Shown here: positions 1 to 6,601 of the stretch, piece after piece
Position numbering within the stretch: position 1 is the stretch's first letter
How the letters are laid out: the number at the start of each line of letters is the position of its first letter
From: an uncultured Caryophanales bacterium
GTDB lineage: Bacteria; Bacillota_I; Bacilli_A; RFN20; CAG-826
Length of the DNA stretch: 21,428 nt
Direction of reading: 5' to 3'
NCBI GenBank assembly: GCA_902464635.1
Contig: CABQKC010000030.1
Coordinates: 1 to 21,428, forward strand
Notes under the pieces: generated by a model
Told to the model about the DNA's origin: nothing
What the model saw: only the letters and a program-made list of their open reading frames with translations
Databases searched by the model: none
Position numbers and translations under genes: made by a program

Positions 1-451
1 CTATTTGGCAGAACTTACCAATAATCAATTTATCACCCATAAAGTCATAATGATGTGTTACGTGCTTTTGGAAGTTTTGGCCATCAAAATACGTATATTC
101 ACCTACTATGATATTTGGGCAATCTATCAATGTTGGCCTAATATAAACCACACTTTCATCCTTGGATTTTAGGGGGTGGATTCTCCTCCAATCTGGTTTA
201 TCAGCCTTTTCTGCTCGATACATTAAATCATTTCCATCCTTGTCCGATAAGTCCAGGAATTCATTTGCATTTACCTTGAATTCAAGAATCAGCTTGATTA
301 CCTTATCAAAAGACATATCGGTCAATCCCGTTTCCAATTTATTAATCATTGATTTATGGGTGTAACCTAAAGCCTCAGCGAATTCCTGTTGGGACATGTT
401 GTTGTCCAAGCGAATCTTCTTGATTCTATCTCCCAATACTTTGTATGCCAC
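1..451 (-). CDS. XRE-type HTH fused to Vat/CatB-like hexapeptide acetyltransferase (3' end outside window)
   Basis: The gene reads leftward from a GTG at 451-449 with a good ribosome site (GGAGAG at 456-461), and about 150 codons are visible before the window edge. Residues about 4-65 form a Cro/C1-type helix-turn-helix (MSQQEFAEALGYTHKSMINK, then LETG). From about residue 98 the protein switches to the start of a xenobiotic acetyltransferase of the Vat/CatB left-handed beta-helix family: VVYIRPTL, then VGEYTYFDGQNF, HHYDF and KLIIGKFCQI. These match the N-terminal block of streptogramin A O-acetyltransferases. The family acetylates small hydroxylated substrates with acetyl-CoA in the cytosol. 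A DNA-binding domain in front of it suggests self-regulation or a sensor role (inference). The hexapeptide repeats and catalytic His lie beyond the edge, so activity cannot be judged. Confidence 0.75.
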   Translation of the reverse strand, partial: MAYKVLGDRIKKIRLDNNMSQQEFAEALGYTHKSMINKLETGLTDMSFDKVIKLILEFKVNANEFLDLSDKDGNDLMYRAEKADKPDWRRIHPLKSKDESVVYIRPTLIDCPNIIVGEYTYFDGQNFQKHVTHHYDFMGDKLIIGKFCQI

Positions 452-473
452 AATTCTCTCCTTTTTTAACCTC

Positions 474-485
474 GTCGAATTCGAC
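474..485. promoter_or_regulatory. 12-bp palindrome GTCGAATTCGAC upstream of the HTH-acetyltransferase
   Basis: This is a perfect palindrome in the 47-bp gap between the ORF6N gene (stop at 499) and the HTH-acetyltransferase start (451). Its position, 22 bp upstream of the start codon, suits an operator bound by a dimeric XRE repressor, possibly the downstream gene's own HTH. The same 12 bp form the centre of the 32-bp palindrome at 21030-21061. Confidence 0.45.
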
Positions 486-498
486 CATGCTAAAACAA

Positions 499-1425
499 TC
501 AATTTTGAATGTTTAAATCGATAACTTTATTAACTATAAACTCAATAGTATCTTTATCTTCTACTTTGTTGATAGTAAACAGCTTCTTCCCTGCATAATT
601 CAATGATGCACCTAAAGCATAACAAACATCGTTATCTATTATTAAATATCTATCATGAATATCATCAATCTCTTTTATATCAATATGCCCATATTGAGAT
701 TCGAATAATTCCAATTCTTCGTTTTTGAGTTTAGAATGTTTTCCCTTAATAATAGTAATATTTACCCCCTCTTTTTTATGAGCCAAGAAAGTCAATGCCT
801 TTCCGTCACAATATGGATCAATCAGTATAATTGATTGATTAGCAGATGAAATAATGGACGAAATATATTCGAATGCATCATACCATTCGCCAGCGCAAAA
901 CAATGCAGTTTTTGGTAAATCTAATCTTTCTATTATTCTAAACACTTGCTCAAATTTACGATTTGTCTCATTTTCAAATTCTAATTGCCTATTCTGAAGT
1001 TTTGCCAAAGCAAGCAAGATATCTCCGTTTTCTAGAATGAATTTTCTCATTTGGATAAACTTACGAGCTATTTCAACACTCATCTTATCAGCGGTTTCGC
1101 TTTTTAATACCCCTGCCAAAGCAATTACCCCATGTTCAGTATAAACATATGGATTATATCTTCTTTTAGAAGATAAACCATTTGAGGTCGCATTTTGCGA
1201 CCGCAAAATACTATTCGCTTCATTTTTAGTTAATCTAAAACAAAAATCTTCCGGAAAACGTGTTTTATTCCTTTTCATCTACTCATTTAGCCTTTTTGTT
1301 TCTACGCCAAATAGTTCAGCTATATCACTGTCGAGCATCACCTGTCGCCCTCTAACAATATAAATGCGGTCTTCGATGTTTTTATCATTTAAAATTAAAG
1401 TTATTGGTAGCAAGTCTTCTTTCAT
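499..1425 (-). pseudogene. ORF6N-domain protein with PLD-like C-terminus, interrupted by an in-frame amber codon
   Basis: The reading frame starts at ATG 1425-1423, preceded by AAGGTGA, and runs 48 codons (including RIYIVRGRQVMLDSDIAELF and VETKRLNE) to TAG at 1279-1281. It then continues in the same frame (MKRNKTRFPEDFCFRLT...) to TGA at 499. ORF6N proteins, related to KilA-N phage antirepressors, normally read RLNEQVKRN at this point, so TAG replaces a Gln. The 259-residue remainder has the rest of ORF6N, a coiled-coil-like stretch, and a C-terminal region with LIDPYCDGKALTFL and HDRYLIID, resembling a PLD-like fold whose active site is not canonical HKD. It may be a simple nonsense pseudogene; reinitiation at the ATG at 1278, directly after the stop, could still make the C-terminal part. 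Confidence 0.7.
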
Positions 1426-1451
1426 AAAATGAATCACCTTTTATCATTGCT

Positions 1452-1479
1452 ATTCTACCACTCTTTAGAATTTATTCTA
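1452..1479 (-). promoter_or_regulatory. Inverted/direct repeat ATTCTA boxes upstream of ORF6N gene
   Basis: ATTCTA (1452-1457), TAGAAT (1466-1471) and ATTCTA (1474-1479) lie 27-54 bp upstream of the start codon. Read on the minus strand, TAGAAT at 1457-1452 is a passable -10 box, so the repeated boxes could be both promoter and operator. This is inference from position and symmetry only. Confidence 0.3.
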
Positions 1480-1653
1480 CACAGAAGTAGCTCTTTAACG
1501 AATAAAAGAACGTTTAAAGGTTAGCCAACACATGTATAAAGGTCTTTAAGATTTTTGTTACGGCAAATTGAAGTGATTTTATTCACAAAACCTCTTTATC
1601 AATATTGTTCTACTAGTGGCTATTTAGTTATCTACCGTTAATGGATGCATAAT

Positions 1654-1675
1654 AAAAAGCCGAAACCGGCTTTTT
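1654..1675. terminator. Bidirectional intrinsic terminator hairpin
   Basis: A perfect 9-bp stem AAAAAGCCG / CGGCTTTTT with a 4-nt loop (AAAC) gives a U-tract in both directions. No convincing gene adjoins it to the right. It would insulate the ORF6N gene from minus-strand readthrough out of the repeat-rich region. Confidence 0.6.
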
Positions 1676-1781
1676 ACCAAGGTACTACCTGTGAGACCTT
1701 TGCAAATAATCAAGAACATATTTTTCAGCAAACATTACTACCTGCGAGAATTATAGCTGACCCTCTTGACTTCAATAACAT

Positions 1782-2120
1782 AAAAACTCCTCAGTGCACG
1801 TAAGGGATAATTTAAGGTTTCAATTTTGTTTGGCACAATATCCCAATTGCCAAGAGAGGGGTGACCGAGAGCTAAAAACAAAAGCCATTTGTGGAGCGCT
1901 GGCCTTTTTGGAGCTTGGCGGTTCTTAGAGGCGGGCTATAGAATTGGCAAAACCTGTTCAGTTTCTGCTAGAACACGCCTGGCGATGCCTTCCAAAAGGC
2001 GCAGTTGTTCATAGAAATGGCAGTCAGAAGCGCGTCGTCATACGCTATCGGGATTGGAAAAATACAAAAAGTAACGATGGTTACTGAACATGCTATCCCT
2101 TATTTGCACTGACGAGTTTT
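1782..2120. mobile_element. MITE-like non-autonomous element with ~27-bp imperfect terminal inverted repeats
   Basis: The left end (1782-1809, AAAAACTCCTCAGTGCACGT onward) is the imperfect reverse complement of the right end (2094-2120, ATCCCTTATTTGCACTGACG onward). The bases just outside are AACAT on both sides (1777-1781 and 2121-2125), which looks like a 5-bp target duplication. The roughly 340-bp interior has no plausible ORF. I cannot name a parent IS family. Confidence 0.5.
1951..2120. repeat. Diverged long direct repeat, copy A
   Basis: This is about 170 bp, matching 2790-2956 throughout with scattered substitutions and small gaps. Shared blocks include GTTCATAGAAAT, ATACGCTATC and AAAAAGTAACGATGG, ending in the same terminal-repeat sequence (TGCACTGA). 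It forms the right half of the MITE-like element. Confidence 0.65.
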
Positions 2121-2329
2121 AACATAATATCAATTTAGTTCTTTCACAATATTTTTATCCAAAACAGATTTTGTTCAGCTGATTACTAACTATTAAAACC
2201 ACTGGTTCCAACGCTGTGCTCAGTATAAATATATAGAACATATCTGCTTTTAAATGATAAACAACCATTTTGATGTCACAAAATGTGACCGCAAAATATC
2301 ACACAACTCACTTTTACTTCATCTATTGC

Positions 2330-2354
2330 TTGACAAAGCCATTGCAACAAATGG
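2330..2354. repeat. 25-nt dispersed motif, copy 1
   Basis: The sequence is TTGACA, an 8-nt variable part, then TTGCAACAAA and TGG, reading 5' to 3' on the plus strand (with TTGCAACAAA beginning at 2342). The same motif occurs at 4346 and 20881 in the same orientation. In this copy CCATT/AATGG can pair around GCAACA. Confidence 0.55.
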
Positions 2355-2789
2355 TATCCATCAATAGCCTATAGGACAAGGCGATACTCTCTAACAGGTT
2401 TTGGATCGACAAGACATACTTTCCACGTTGAAAGACTAAGTCAGTTTCTGCAACATCAAGTTCCTCCATGGCCTCTTTAGGAACCAATATTGCATATGCT
2501 CCGTAATGACGGCAGCCTACGCAGGCTTAGCAACTTTGGCGTCGGCAAGTCAAGTGGCGCCAAAGCTATTAATTATTATTGCAAGTTACTCGCCAAAGGC
2601 TCTACCATAGTCCACCAGTTCCCATGGTGTCTTTATCAAGTCTCGCTGGGATTAACCAGTGAAATACATACGACGCTTTAACCCAAAAAACAGCCAAATA
2701 ACGAAAACCCAATGGACCCAAGTAGCAGGGTTCATCGCTACCTTTCTGGTTTCATAAGTTTCCATATAGACGAGTTTCAGAACTAGCTA

Positions 2790-2956
2790 AACCTATTCTG
2801 CTTCTACTAGAACAAGCATGGCGATGTCTTCCATAAGGCACAGTCGTTCATAGAAATATCAGTCAAAAGCACATCATACGCTATCAGGATTAGAAAAACA
2901 TAAAAAGTAACGATGGGTGCTTAACATGTCATCCCTTACGTGCACTGAAGAATTTC
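2790..2956. repeat. Diverged long direct repeat, copy B
   Basis: This is the second copy of the 170-bp right-end sequence found at 1951-2120, in the same orientation, also ending in ATCCCTTACGTGCACTGA. No matching left end is visible nearby, so it is probably the remnant of an older insertion of the same element or its parent transposon. Confidence 0.6.
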
Positions 2957-3024
2957 TTTATTATTATAACAGCAATAGATTTTAGTGCAGTCCGGTTAAT
3001 TAAACTATTATATTCAAGTTTGTT

Positions 3025-3231
3025 TTATACGGTTTGGCGAGACTTGATATAAAGGTCAATATCGTTGACGATATATCTAGTTCCCGTGGTATGCAATGCC
3101 TCATAAAAATCTTGGATATATTCGCATACTGAATACTTATTGAACAAGGTCATAACCTCCTTGCCCGTCATTCCTTTTTGGTTTTTATATTCTTCAACGC
3201 AAAGCACCATAAACGGCAATTCTTTACTCAT
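3025..3231 (-). CDS. DUF3791 domain protein
   Basis: This is a 68-residue protein with the full DUF3791 pattern: MSKELPFMVLCVEEYKNQ, then GMTGKEVMTLFNKY, YIQDFYEALHTTG and YIVNDIDLYI. It is the last gene of a four-gene operon, 3 nt after the preceding stop, with GGAGGA upstream of its ATG. DUF3791 proteins are small helical proteins of unknown biochemistry that commonly sit beside DUF3990 genes in Bacillota genomes. I infer an antitoxin or accessory role in a toxin-antitoxin-like module. The sequence appears complete and no frame damage is visible. Confidence 0.8.
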   Translation of the reverse strand: MSKELPFMVLCVEEYKNQKGMTGKEVMTLFNKYSVCEYIQDFYEALHTTGTRYIVNDIDLYIKSRQTV

Positions 3232-3234
3232 AGC

Positions 3235-3471
3235 TCATTCCTCCGGAAAAATAACTTCTCCAGTCTCTTTCTCGTGTTTCCACATTGAATAAAGTGTCAT
3301 AGGGCTGAAATGCCACATCTTTGTTTCTTCTTTTGCAAGCATTTCATAGGTCTTGGAGTAATAAAATTCGTTCATAGCGGAAATATCGTCAAGACCTTCG
3401 TTCTTCACTATAAGGTCAACCGTTTGCGGTATAAGCGCGATACTCAATATAGAATTGAATTTCTCGTCCAT
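3235..3471 (-). CDS. Small hypothetical protein of the DUF3791/DUF3990 operon
   Basis: The 78-residue product starts at ATG 3471, with a near-perfect ribosome site (GAGGAGGTG, 3477-3485) lying inside the 3' end of the DUF3990 gene and only 1 nt after its stop. It reads as a mostly helical soluble protein (ALIPQTVDLIVKNEGLD, then AMNEFYYSKTYEMLAKEETK, ending SMWKHEKETGEVIFPEE). The pattern resembles other small proteins encoded between DUF3990 and DUF3791 genes, but I cannot assign a named domain. The strong ribosome site implies it is made in good amount relative to the upstream enzyme, as expected of an antitoxin. Confidence 0.65.
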   Translation of the reverse strand: MDEKFNSILSIALIPQTVDLIVKNEGLDDISAMNEFYYSKTYEMLAKEETKMWHFSPMTLYSMWKHEKETGEVIFPEE

Positions 3472-3472
3472 T

Positions 3473-3955
3473 TTATCGCACCTCCTCGGATTTTACGAAT
3501 TTCAAGAGTGAAATTGCCTCGTTTGTCGCAAATACATATTGGTTAAACAACTTCTTGATCTTTAAGGATTCAAGCGCTTGTTCTTTGGTTAAAAGTCCAG
3601 AAGAGTACACTTGGAGAGTTCTATAAACATCATCATTTGCGACTGCTCCAATTATAAGGTCATATTGCTCTCCCTGATACGTACCGTTTCTATGTGCGCA
3701 AACAAAGTCAAGCCATTCCTCATCAGGAGCATTGAAACGCTTGATTTTAAGTAGTTCGCTACAGAAATTATCATCTATTTCATACACATTGACTGTCGGT
3801 GTGCCACCTCTACGTACTACAACCTTTTTGGCGAAGTTCTCTGCTTGCTCTTTATTGGATGTTGTATAGAAACCGTAGCCAAAGTCAAGAAATCTATTTT
3901 GCTCAATAAGCATCGGCTTTTCCACTAGCATATTACTACCGTGGTATAAAATCAT
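3473..3955 (-). CDS. DUF3990 protein, ADP-ribosyltransferase-like
   Basis: This is a 160-residue protein. Its N-terminus MILYHGSN and the downstream FLDFGYGFYTTSNKEQAENF are the family signature; DUF3990 belongs to the ADP-ribosyltransferase fold clan, in which the YHG and FYTT segments build the NAD site. Further elements are VYEIDD (about 77-82), EEWLDFVCAHRNGTYQGEQY and DLIIGAVANDD, the latter typical of the family. The start overlaps the preceding stop by 4 nt (ATGA, 3952-3955). I infer a toxin-like or modification enzyme acting in the cytosol, partnered with the small genes downstream. Target and activity are unknown. No frame damage is visible. Confidence 0.8.
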   Translation of the reverse strand: MILYHGSNMLVEKPMLIEQNRFLDFGYGFYTTSNKEQAENFAKKVVVRRGGTPTVNVYEIDDNFCSELLKIKRFNAPDEEWLDFVCAHRNGTYQGEQYDLIIGAVANDDVYRTLQVYSSGLLTKEQALESLKIKKLFNQYVFATNEAISLLKFVKSEEVR

Positions 3956-4257
3956 AATATAGCCTCCAACTTCTTTATTTGCGCCTTTTCTTCTTTCAAC
4001 TTTTTCATAATTTCTTCTATCTGACTGCGGCGAGTAAGTCCCTCACGAATTGATGTTAAACTACCCTCATCCTTGCCGATATATTTACTTACTACCTTTT
4101 TTCCATCACGGTAATACAAGTAATAATAGGTTTTGCCATTGATGGTTTTAGGGGTTATTTTTCCTCTAGGTAGTGTCTTAAGCTCTTTTGTGTATTCAAT
4201 TATCATTTTCTCGTTTCGGGCTTCTTCGCGAGAGATAACAGTCATTAGCATGCTCAT
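3952..4257 (-). CDS. DUF6788-like small protein with C-terminal coiled coil
   Basis: The 101-residue protein opens the operon. Residues about 26-63 carry LKTLPRGKITPKTINGK, then YYYLYYRDGKKVVSKYIGKD, a compact beta motif widespread in small Bacillota proteins beside nucleotidyltransferase or DUF3990 toxins. Residues about 68-101 are a charged coiled coil (IEEIMKKLKEEKAQIKKLEAIL-like pattern). The motif resembles the beta-hairpin used by single-strand or RNA binding proteins, but that is only suggestive. A TATAAT lies 19-24 nt upstream of the ATG (4276-4281), supporting promoter placement here. It may be the antitoxin or regulator of the module. Internal Met codons at residues 3 and 5 are alternative starts. 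Confidence 0.65.
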   Translation of the reverse strand: MSMLMTVISREEARNEKMIIEYTKELKTLPRGKITPKTINGKTYYYLYYRDGKKVVSKYIGKDEGSLTSIREGLTRRSQIEEIMKKLKEEKAQIKKLEAIL

Positions 4258-4275
4258 TCTTCATCACCCACTGTT

Positions 4276-4281
4276 ATTATA
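4276..4281 (-). promoter_or_regulatory. -10 box (TATAAT) of the DUF3990/DUF3791 operon
   Basis: On the minus strand TATAAT sits 19-24 nt before the first ATG of the four-gene operon. No good -35 is seen at 17 bp, so the promoter may be weak or regulated. Confidence 0.45.
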
Positions 4282-4345
4282 CCCAACTTTTATATCTTTT
4301 TAATAGTTTTTGTTGGGCAAATGATGAGAATGTGAATTCTGTTAT

Positions 4346-4370
4346 TTGACAGAGTTGTTGCAACAAACTC
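4346..4370. repeat. 25-nt dispersed motif, copy 2 (left of glycan operon)
   Basis: TTGACA, then an 8-nt variable part, then TTGCAACAAA and CTC, plus-strand orientation. It shares ATTTGACAGA and TTGCAACAAAC with the copy at 20881, including bases upstream of TTGACA. Together they bracket the glycan operon and its regulator. Confidence 0.55.
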
Positions 4371-4380
4371 AAAGCTTTTC

Positions 4381-4409
4381 TTGATATGGCTCATGACACG
4401 AATGATAAT
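4381..4409 (+). promoter_or_regulatory. Sigma-70 type promoter for the putative antitoxin RNA
   Basis: TTGATA (4381-4386) and GATAAT (4404-4409) are separated by exactly 17 bp, each differing from consensus at one position. A start near 4416 would give an RNA of about 80 nt ending at the terminator at 4499. Confidence 0.5.
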
Positions 4410-4415
4410 ATAAGT

Positions 4416-4499
4416 GCTTAGAAATAAGCCGGTGACCCTCAGCCGTAAATGCAGGAGTTTTATAACTAGGTGCGCTCCGCCATAATGGAGCATTTTTTT
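4416..4499 (+). ncRNA. Putative type III antitoxin RNA (decayed repeats)
   Basis: This is a short transcript between a good promoter and an intrinsic terminator, directly in front of a ToxN/AbiQ-like start. GGTGACCCTCAGCC begins at 4431 and the related GGTGCGCTCCGCC begins at 4469, 38 nt later; the unit between them contains GTAAATGCAGGAG. An earlier related stretch (TAAGTGCTTAGAA) precedes the first unit. Type III antitoxins are tandem repeats of about 35-45 nt arranged in exactly this way, folding into pseudoknots that bind the toxin. Only about two units remain and they are imperfect, so this is inference from layout and period. Confidence 0.45.
4474..4499 (+). terminator. Intrinsic terminator between antitoxin RNA and toxin start
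   Basis: Stem GCTCC / GGAGC (4474-4478, 4487-4491) with an 8-nt loop, then A and seven T. The toxin ATG begins at the next base (4500). A terminator in this position, allowing limited readthrough, is the hallmark arrangement of type III toxin-antitoxin loci. Confidence 0.65.
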
Positions 4500-4610
4500 A
4501 TGCGAATCGTACAAATTTGTGATGACTACGTTGAATTATTGAGAAAACAGTTTCCAAGAATCATGGACGAGAAACGTATTCATCGCTCGCACACAAGAAA
4601 ATATGTTTGA
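4500..4610 (+). pseudogene. N-terminal fragment of a ToxN/AbiQ-family endoribonuclease toxin
   Basis: A 36-codon frame begins MRIVQICDDYVELLRKQFPR and ends HRSHTRKYV before TGA (4608-4610). The order hydrophobic start, D-Y-V-x-x-L-R-x-x-F-P, then a basic H-x-R-K-Y-V segment agrees with the N-terminus of type III toxins (Y-I-x-Y-L-R-x-F-D ... R-P/K-Y-I-G-V-V). Full-length family members have about 160-180 residues, so four fifths are missing; the sequence after 4610 shows no continuation in any frame. With the upstream RNA and terminator it looks like a type III locus cut off by an insertion or deletion. Recognition is from family memory and the fragment is short. Confidence 0.5.
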
Positions 4611-4696
4611 ACCGGTAATATAAAAGTAAACACTATGTGACACTAACAATTCCACCAGGTATGTGATAGACTACTTTTGCCATCATTCTTATGTGG

Positions 4697-4767
4697 CATA
4701 ATAAAAACTCCTTTCTATGACAAGGCAACTGAACATGCACTTTTATACCAAAGGAGTTTTTATTATG
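4697..4767. repeat. 18-bp perfect inverted repeat with 35-nt spacer
   Basis: CATAATAAAAACTCCTTT (4697-4714) recurs as its exact reverse complement at 4750-4767. With GGC/GCC just outside, this could be the two abutting ends of a deleted insertion element, or a large transcription-terminating hairpin with a T-rich right arm. Part of the arm (ATAAAAACTCC) resembles the end of the MITE-like element at 1781. Confidence 0.55.
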
Positions 4768-4768
4768 T

Positions 4769-4833
4769 GCCCAACGCTTCCGTTTCTTCATTTCTCGCCC
4801 CTATAAGAGGTGCTTTATTTATGCCCAACGCTT
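4769..4833. repeat. Short direct repeat GCCCAACGCTT x2
   Basis: GCCCAACGCTT occurs at 4769-4779 and 4823-4833, each preceded by an ATTATG/TTTATG-like stretch, 54 bp apart. The second copy overlaps a small hairpin (CCAACG / CGTTGG). Function unknown; it may be debris of the same rearrangement that left the nearby inverted repeat. Confidence 0.4.
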
Positions 4834-4851
4834 GCACGTTGGATAATATGT

Positions 4852-4887
4852 AAAAGCCTTGGGCAAAAAAATAACTCCAAGGCTTTT
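4852..4887 (-). terminator. Intrinsic terminator ending the glycan operon
   Basis: An 11-bp perfect stem AAAAGCCTTGG / CCAAGGCTTTT with a 14-nt loop lies 25 bp after the last stop codon of the operon. On the minus strand the right arm ends in TTTT. The symmetry means it may also work on the plus strand, where TTTTTT follows at 4892. Confidence 0.75.
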
Positions 4888-4911
4888 AAGATTTTTTAAA
4901 CGAATCTATTC

Positions 4912-6600
4912 TTATACTGACTTTTTACGTTTCTTATAGATAAATATAAATAATATAGATAATGAAGCAACTACAAATGTAACAATAGCAAGATTAGCAT
5001 ATCCGTTATTCAAATTAGACAAAGGAAACACCTCTATTTCGTTTGTATTATATCTATTAGAAGCAGAATCTAGACTATCCCCATTTGCATTTGCCCACGC
5101 ATCTAATCTAGCTTTAGCATCAATGAATTCTTCATCATTTTGAAATGCAAGCCTACCTTCTTCACTCATCAAATTATAAGCAGCTTTAGCAGTTTCATAA
5201 TAATGATGTTCGTTGTCAGCACACCACCCCTGCGAAGTAACATAATCATTCATATGCATGTTAGCATCGATAAATGCCCTGGCAGCATTTCTTCCTCCGT
5301 CACTAACTTTGTTAGATGAATTTTGCCAATCTAGATAGACATTTATAGGATCATTAGCAATCTCTAAATCATCAACATTGACTTTATTTTGCAAGTGTTC
5401 GTCACTAGTCCACCTATACCAATTATATGCAGTTTCGCCAACAGTCTTTTTTAGCAATGCACCATATGATTTATGTTCATTGCTATTAGGTTTCAATGTA
5501 AAGCACTTATTCCCAATTAAATCCTTATAAGTAGCTTTGATACTTTCCCCATCCATATAATTTAAAGTCCCATATGAAGAAAAGAATTCTTTTACTTCGG
5601 TTTCGCTTAGGCCACGATTAAATATATTCATATCATCAATACCGATGCCGCTTGTATAAGTTTGGCCATATGCATCAGGTCTATTAAATCCACGATGGAT
5701 GCAGAATTCGCTATCTTCACGATTTAGCATTGTAGCCAATAGACTTCTATATTGGTCAACCGTAAAATCATTCCCTTTATTCCTAACTAATGTGGTTGAT
5801 TTTTCATAGCTAGCAATCTTTTTATCGTTTTTATAAATAGAAAATCCATTAGAATAATCAAAGACATAGGTAATCATTTCCCATTCAATTGAGCTGAACA
5901 GAGCGTTGCCGTTTTTCGTTTCAAAAGTACGTGTTTCTTTTCTTTTCGAAGTTGAGGCAGTTAAAAATTGGTGGTTAGAAATATTTTTGATGTCAGTCTC
6001 AGTTTCTTCTTTTTCAGAATAGTAATATATTCCTCCGATTCCTAAATCTAGCCCAACAAGTTCCCCTGGAGTAATGGATTTACTCCTAAACGAGAATATG
6101 CCTTCATAATTCCCACATAAAATTCCCAATTTAGTGTCGTTTTGCCACCTATTGCTTTCTTGATTTGTATTCTTCACCCAATATGAGATGGTTAATGATT
6201 GGTTTGCTGGATTGTTAGCAAGATACTTGTAGCCTTCCTCATTAATGTTATAGACTGGTCCGCTTAATCTAGCGGAAGAATTAGAATTATGTTTTGCATA
6301 GGAGAAACCTTGGGCAACCCCGCTAGGTTCATCATAGATATTAGGAGTAGCCATATTCGAATAAGAATAAGAGGAAGCTAATTTTAACCTAGTCGCGACT
6401 TCTTTTTGGCCATCCTCGCCGTATCTATAAATGTTTACTCCTCCCCCGTTAGACCCGCTAAATTCTTCTCCATCCCAATTAAAGACGATGTCTTGCTTGA
6501 AATTAGTCCCGCTTGCTTTTACTTCAATTTGGTTTGGATGATAAGATAAAGCCAAACCTAGAGGGGCAATTAAAGCAAATAATCCTAGTAACTTCTTCAT
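4912..6600 (-). CDS. LamG-like (concanavalin-type) surface protein with C-terminal membrane anchor
   Basis: The 562-residue protein has an N-terminal signal peptide (MKKLLGLFALIAPLGLALSY, cleavage near ASG at about residue 30). A large beta-rich region at about 33-345 looks like a LamG/laminin-type lectin fold: ISYWVKNTN, EWEMITYVFDYSNGFSIYKN and GIGIDDMNIFNRGLSETEV, the last being a classic closing strand of LamG_3 domains. A helical region at about 430-515 resembles spacer repeats. Residues about 536-555 form a transmembrane helix followed by KKRKKSV, with no LPXTG. It is the last gene of the operon, 1 nt after the previous stop, with a perfect AAGGAGGT ribosome site. I infer a glycan-capture protein on the outer face of the membrane; no catalytic motif is visible. 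Confidence 0.75.
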   Translation of the reverse strand: MKKLLGLFALIAPLGLALSYHPNQIEVKASGTNFKQDIVFNWDGEEFSGSNGGGVNIYRYGEDGQKEVATRLKLASSYSYSNMATPNIYDEPSGVAQGFSYAKHNSNSSARLSGPVYNINEEGYKYLANNPANQSLTISYWVKNTNQESNRWQNDTKLGILCGNYEGIFSFRSKSITPGELVGLDLGIGGIYYYSEKEETETDIKNISNHQFLTASTSKRKETRTFETKNGNALFSSIEWEMITYVFDYSNGFSIYKNDKKIASYEKSTTLVRNKGNDFTVDQYRSLLATMLNREDSEFCIHRGFNRPDAYGQTYTSGIGIDDMNIFNRGLSETEVKEFFSSYGTLNYMDGESIKATYKDLIGNKCFTLKPNSNEHKSYGALLKKTVGETAYNWYRWTSDEHLQNKVNVDDLEIANDPINVYLDWQNSSNKVSDGGRNAARAFIDANMHMNDYVTSQGWCADNEHHYYETAKAAYNLMSEEGRLAFQNDEEFIDAKARLDAWANANGDSLDSASNRYNTNEIEVFPLSNLNNGYANLAIVTFVVASLSILFIFIYKKRKKSV

Positions 6601-6601
6601 G

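Larger units (their letters stand above)
1426..3024. other. 1.6-kb region without a convincing gene
   Basis: Apart from the terminator, the MITE-like element and the two long repeats, I see no supported gene. Short reading frames in both strands lack ribosome sites and recognisable protein patterns, and stop codons are dense. The stretch at about 2380-2790 is GC-richer than its surroundings and contains a CTTTGGCG...CGCCAAAG inverted repeat (about 2534-2566), consistent with decayed mobile DNA of another origin. Confidence 0.5.

Noticed and set aside
2490..2681. 63-residue plus-strand reading frame in the repeat-rich region
   Set aside because: No ribosome site, no recognisable protein pattern, and it lies in GC-richer debris with inverted repeats; not supported as a gene.
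4346..4370. TTGACA in the 25-nt motif as a promoter -35 box
   Set aside because: None of the three copies has a -10-like hexamer 16-18 bp downstream, whereas a proper promoter is found separately at 4381-4409.
4290..4514. 74-residue minus-strand reading frame between the DUF3990 operon and the toxin fragment
   Set aside because: It runs antisense to the promoter, repeat RNA and terminator on the plus strand, which explain the sequence better, and it shows no domain.
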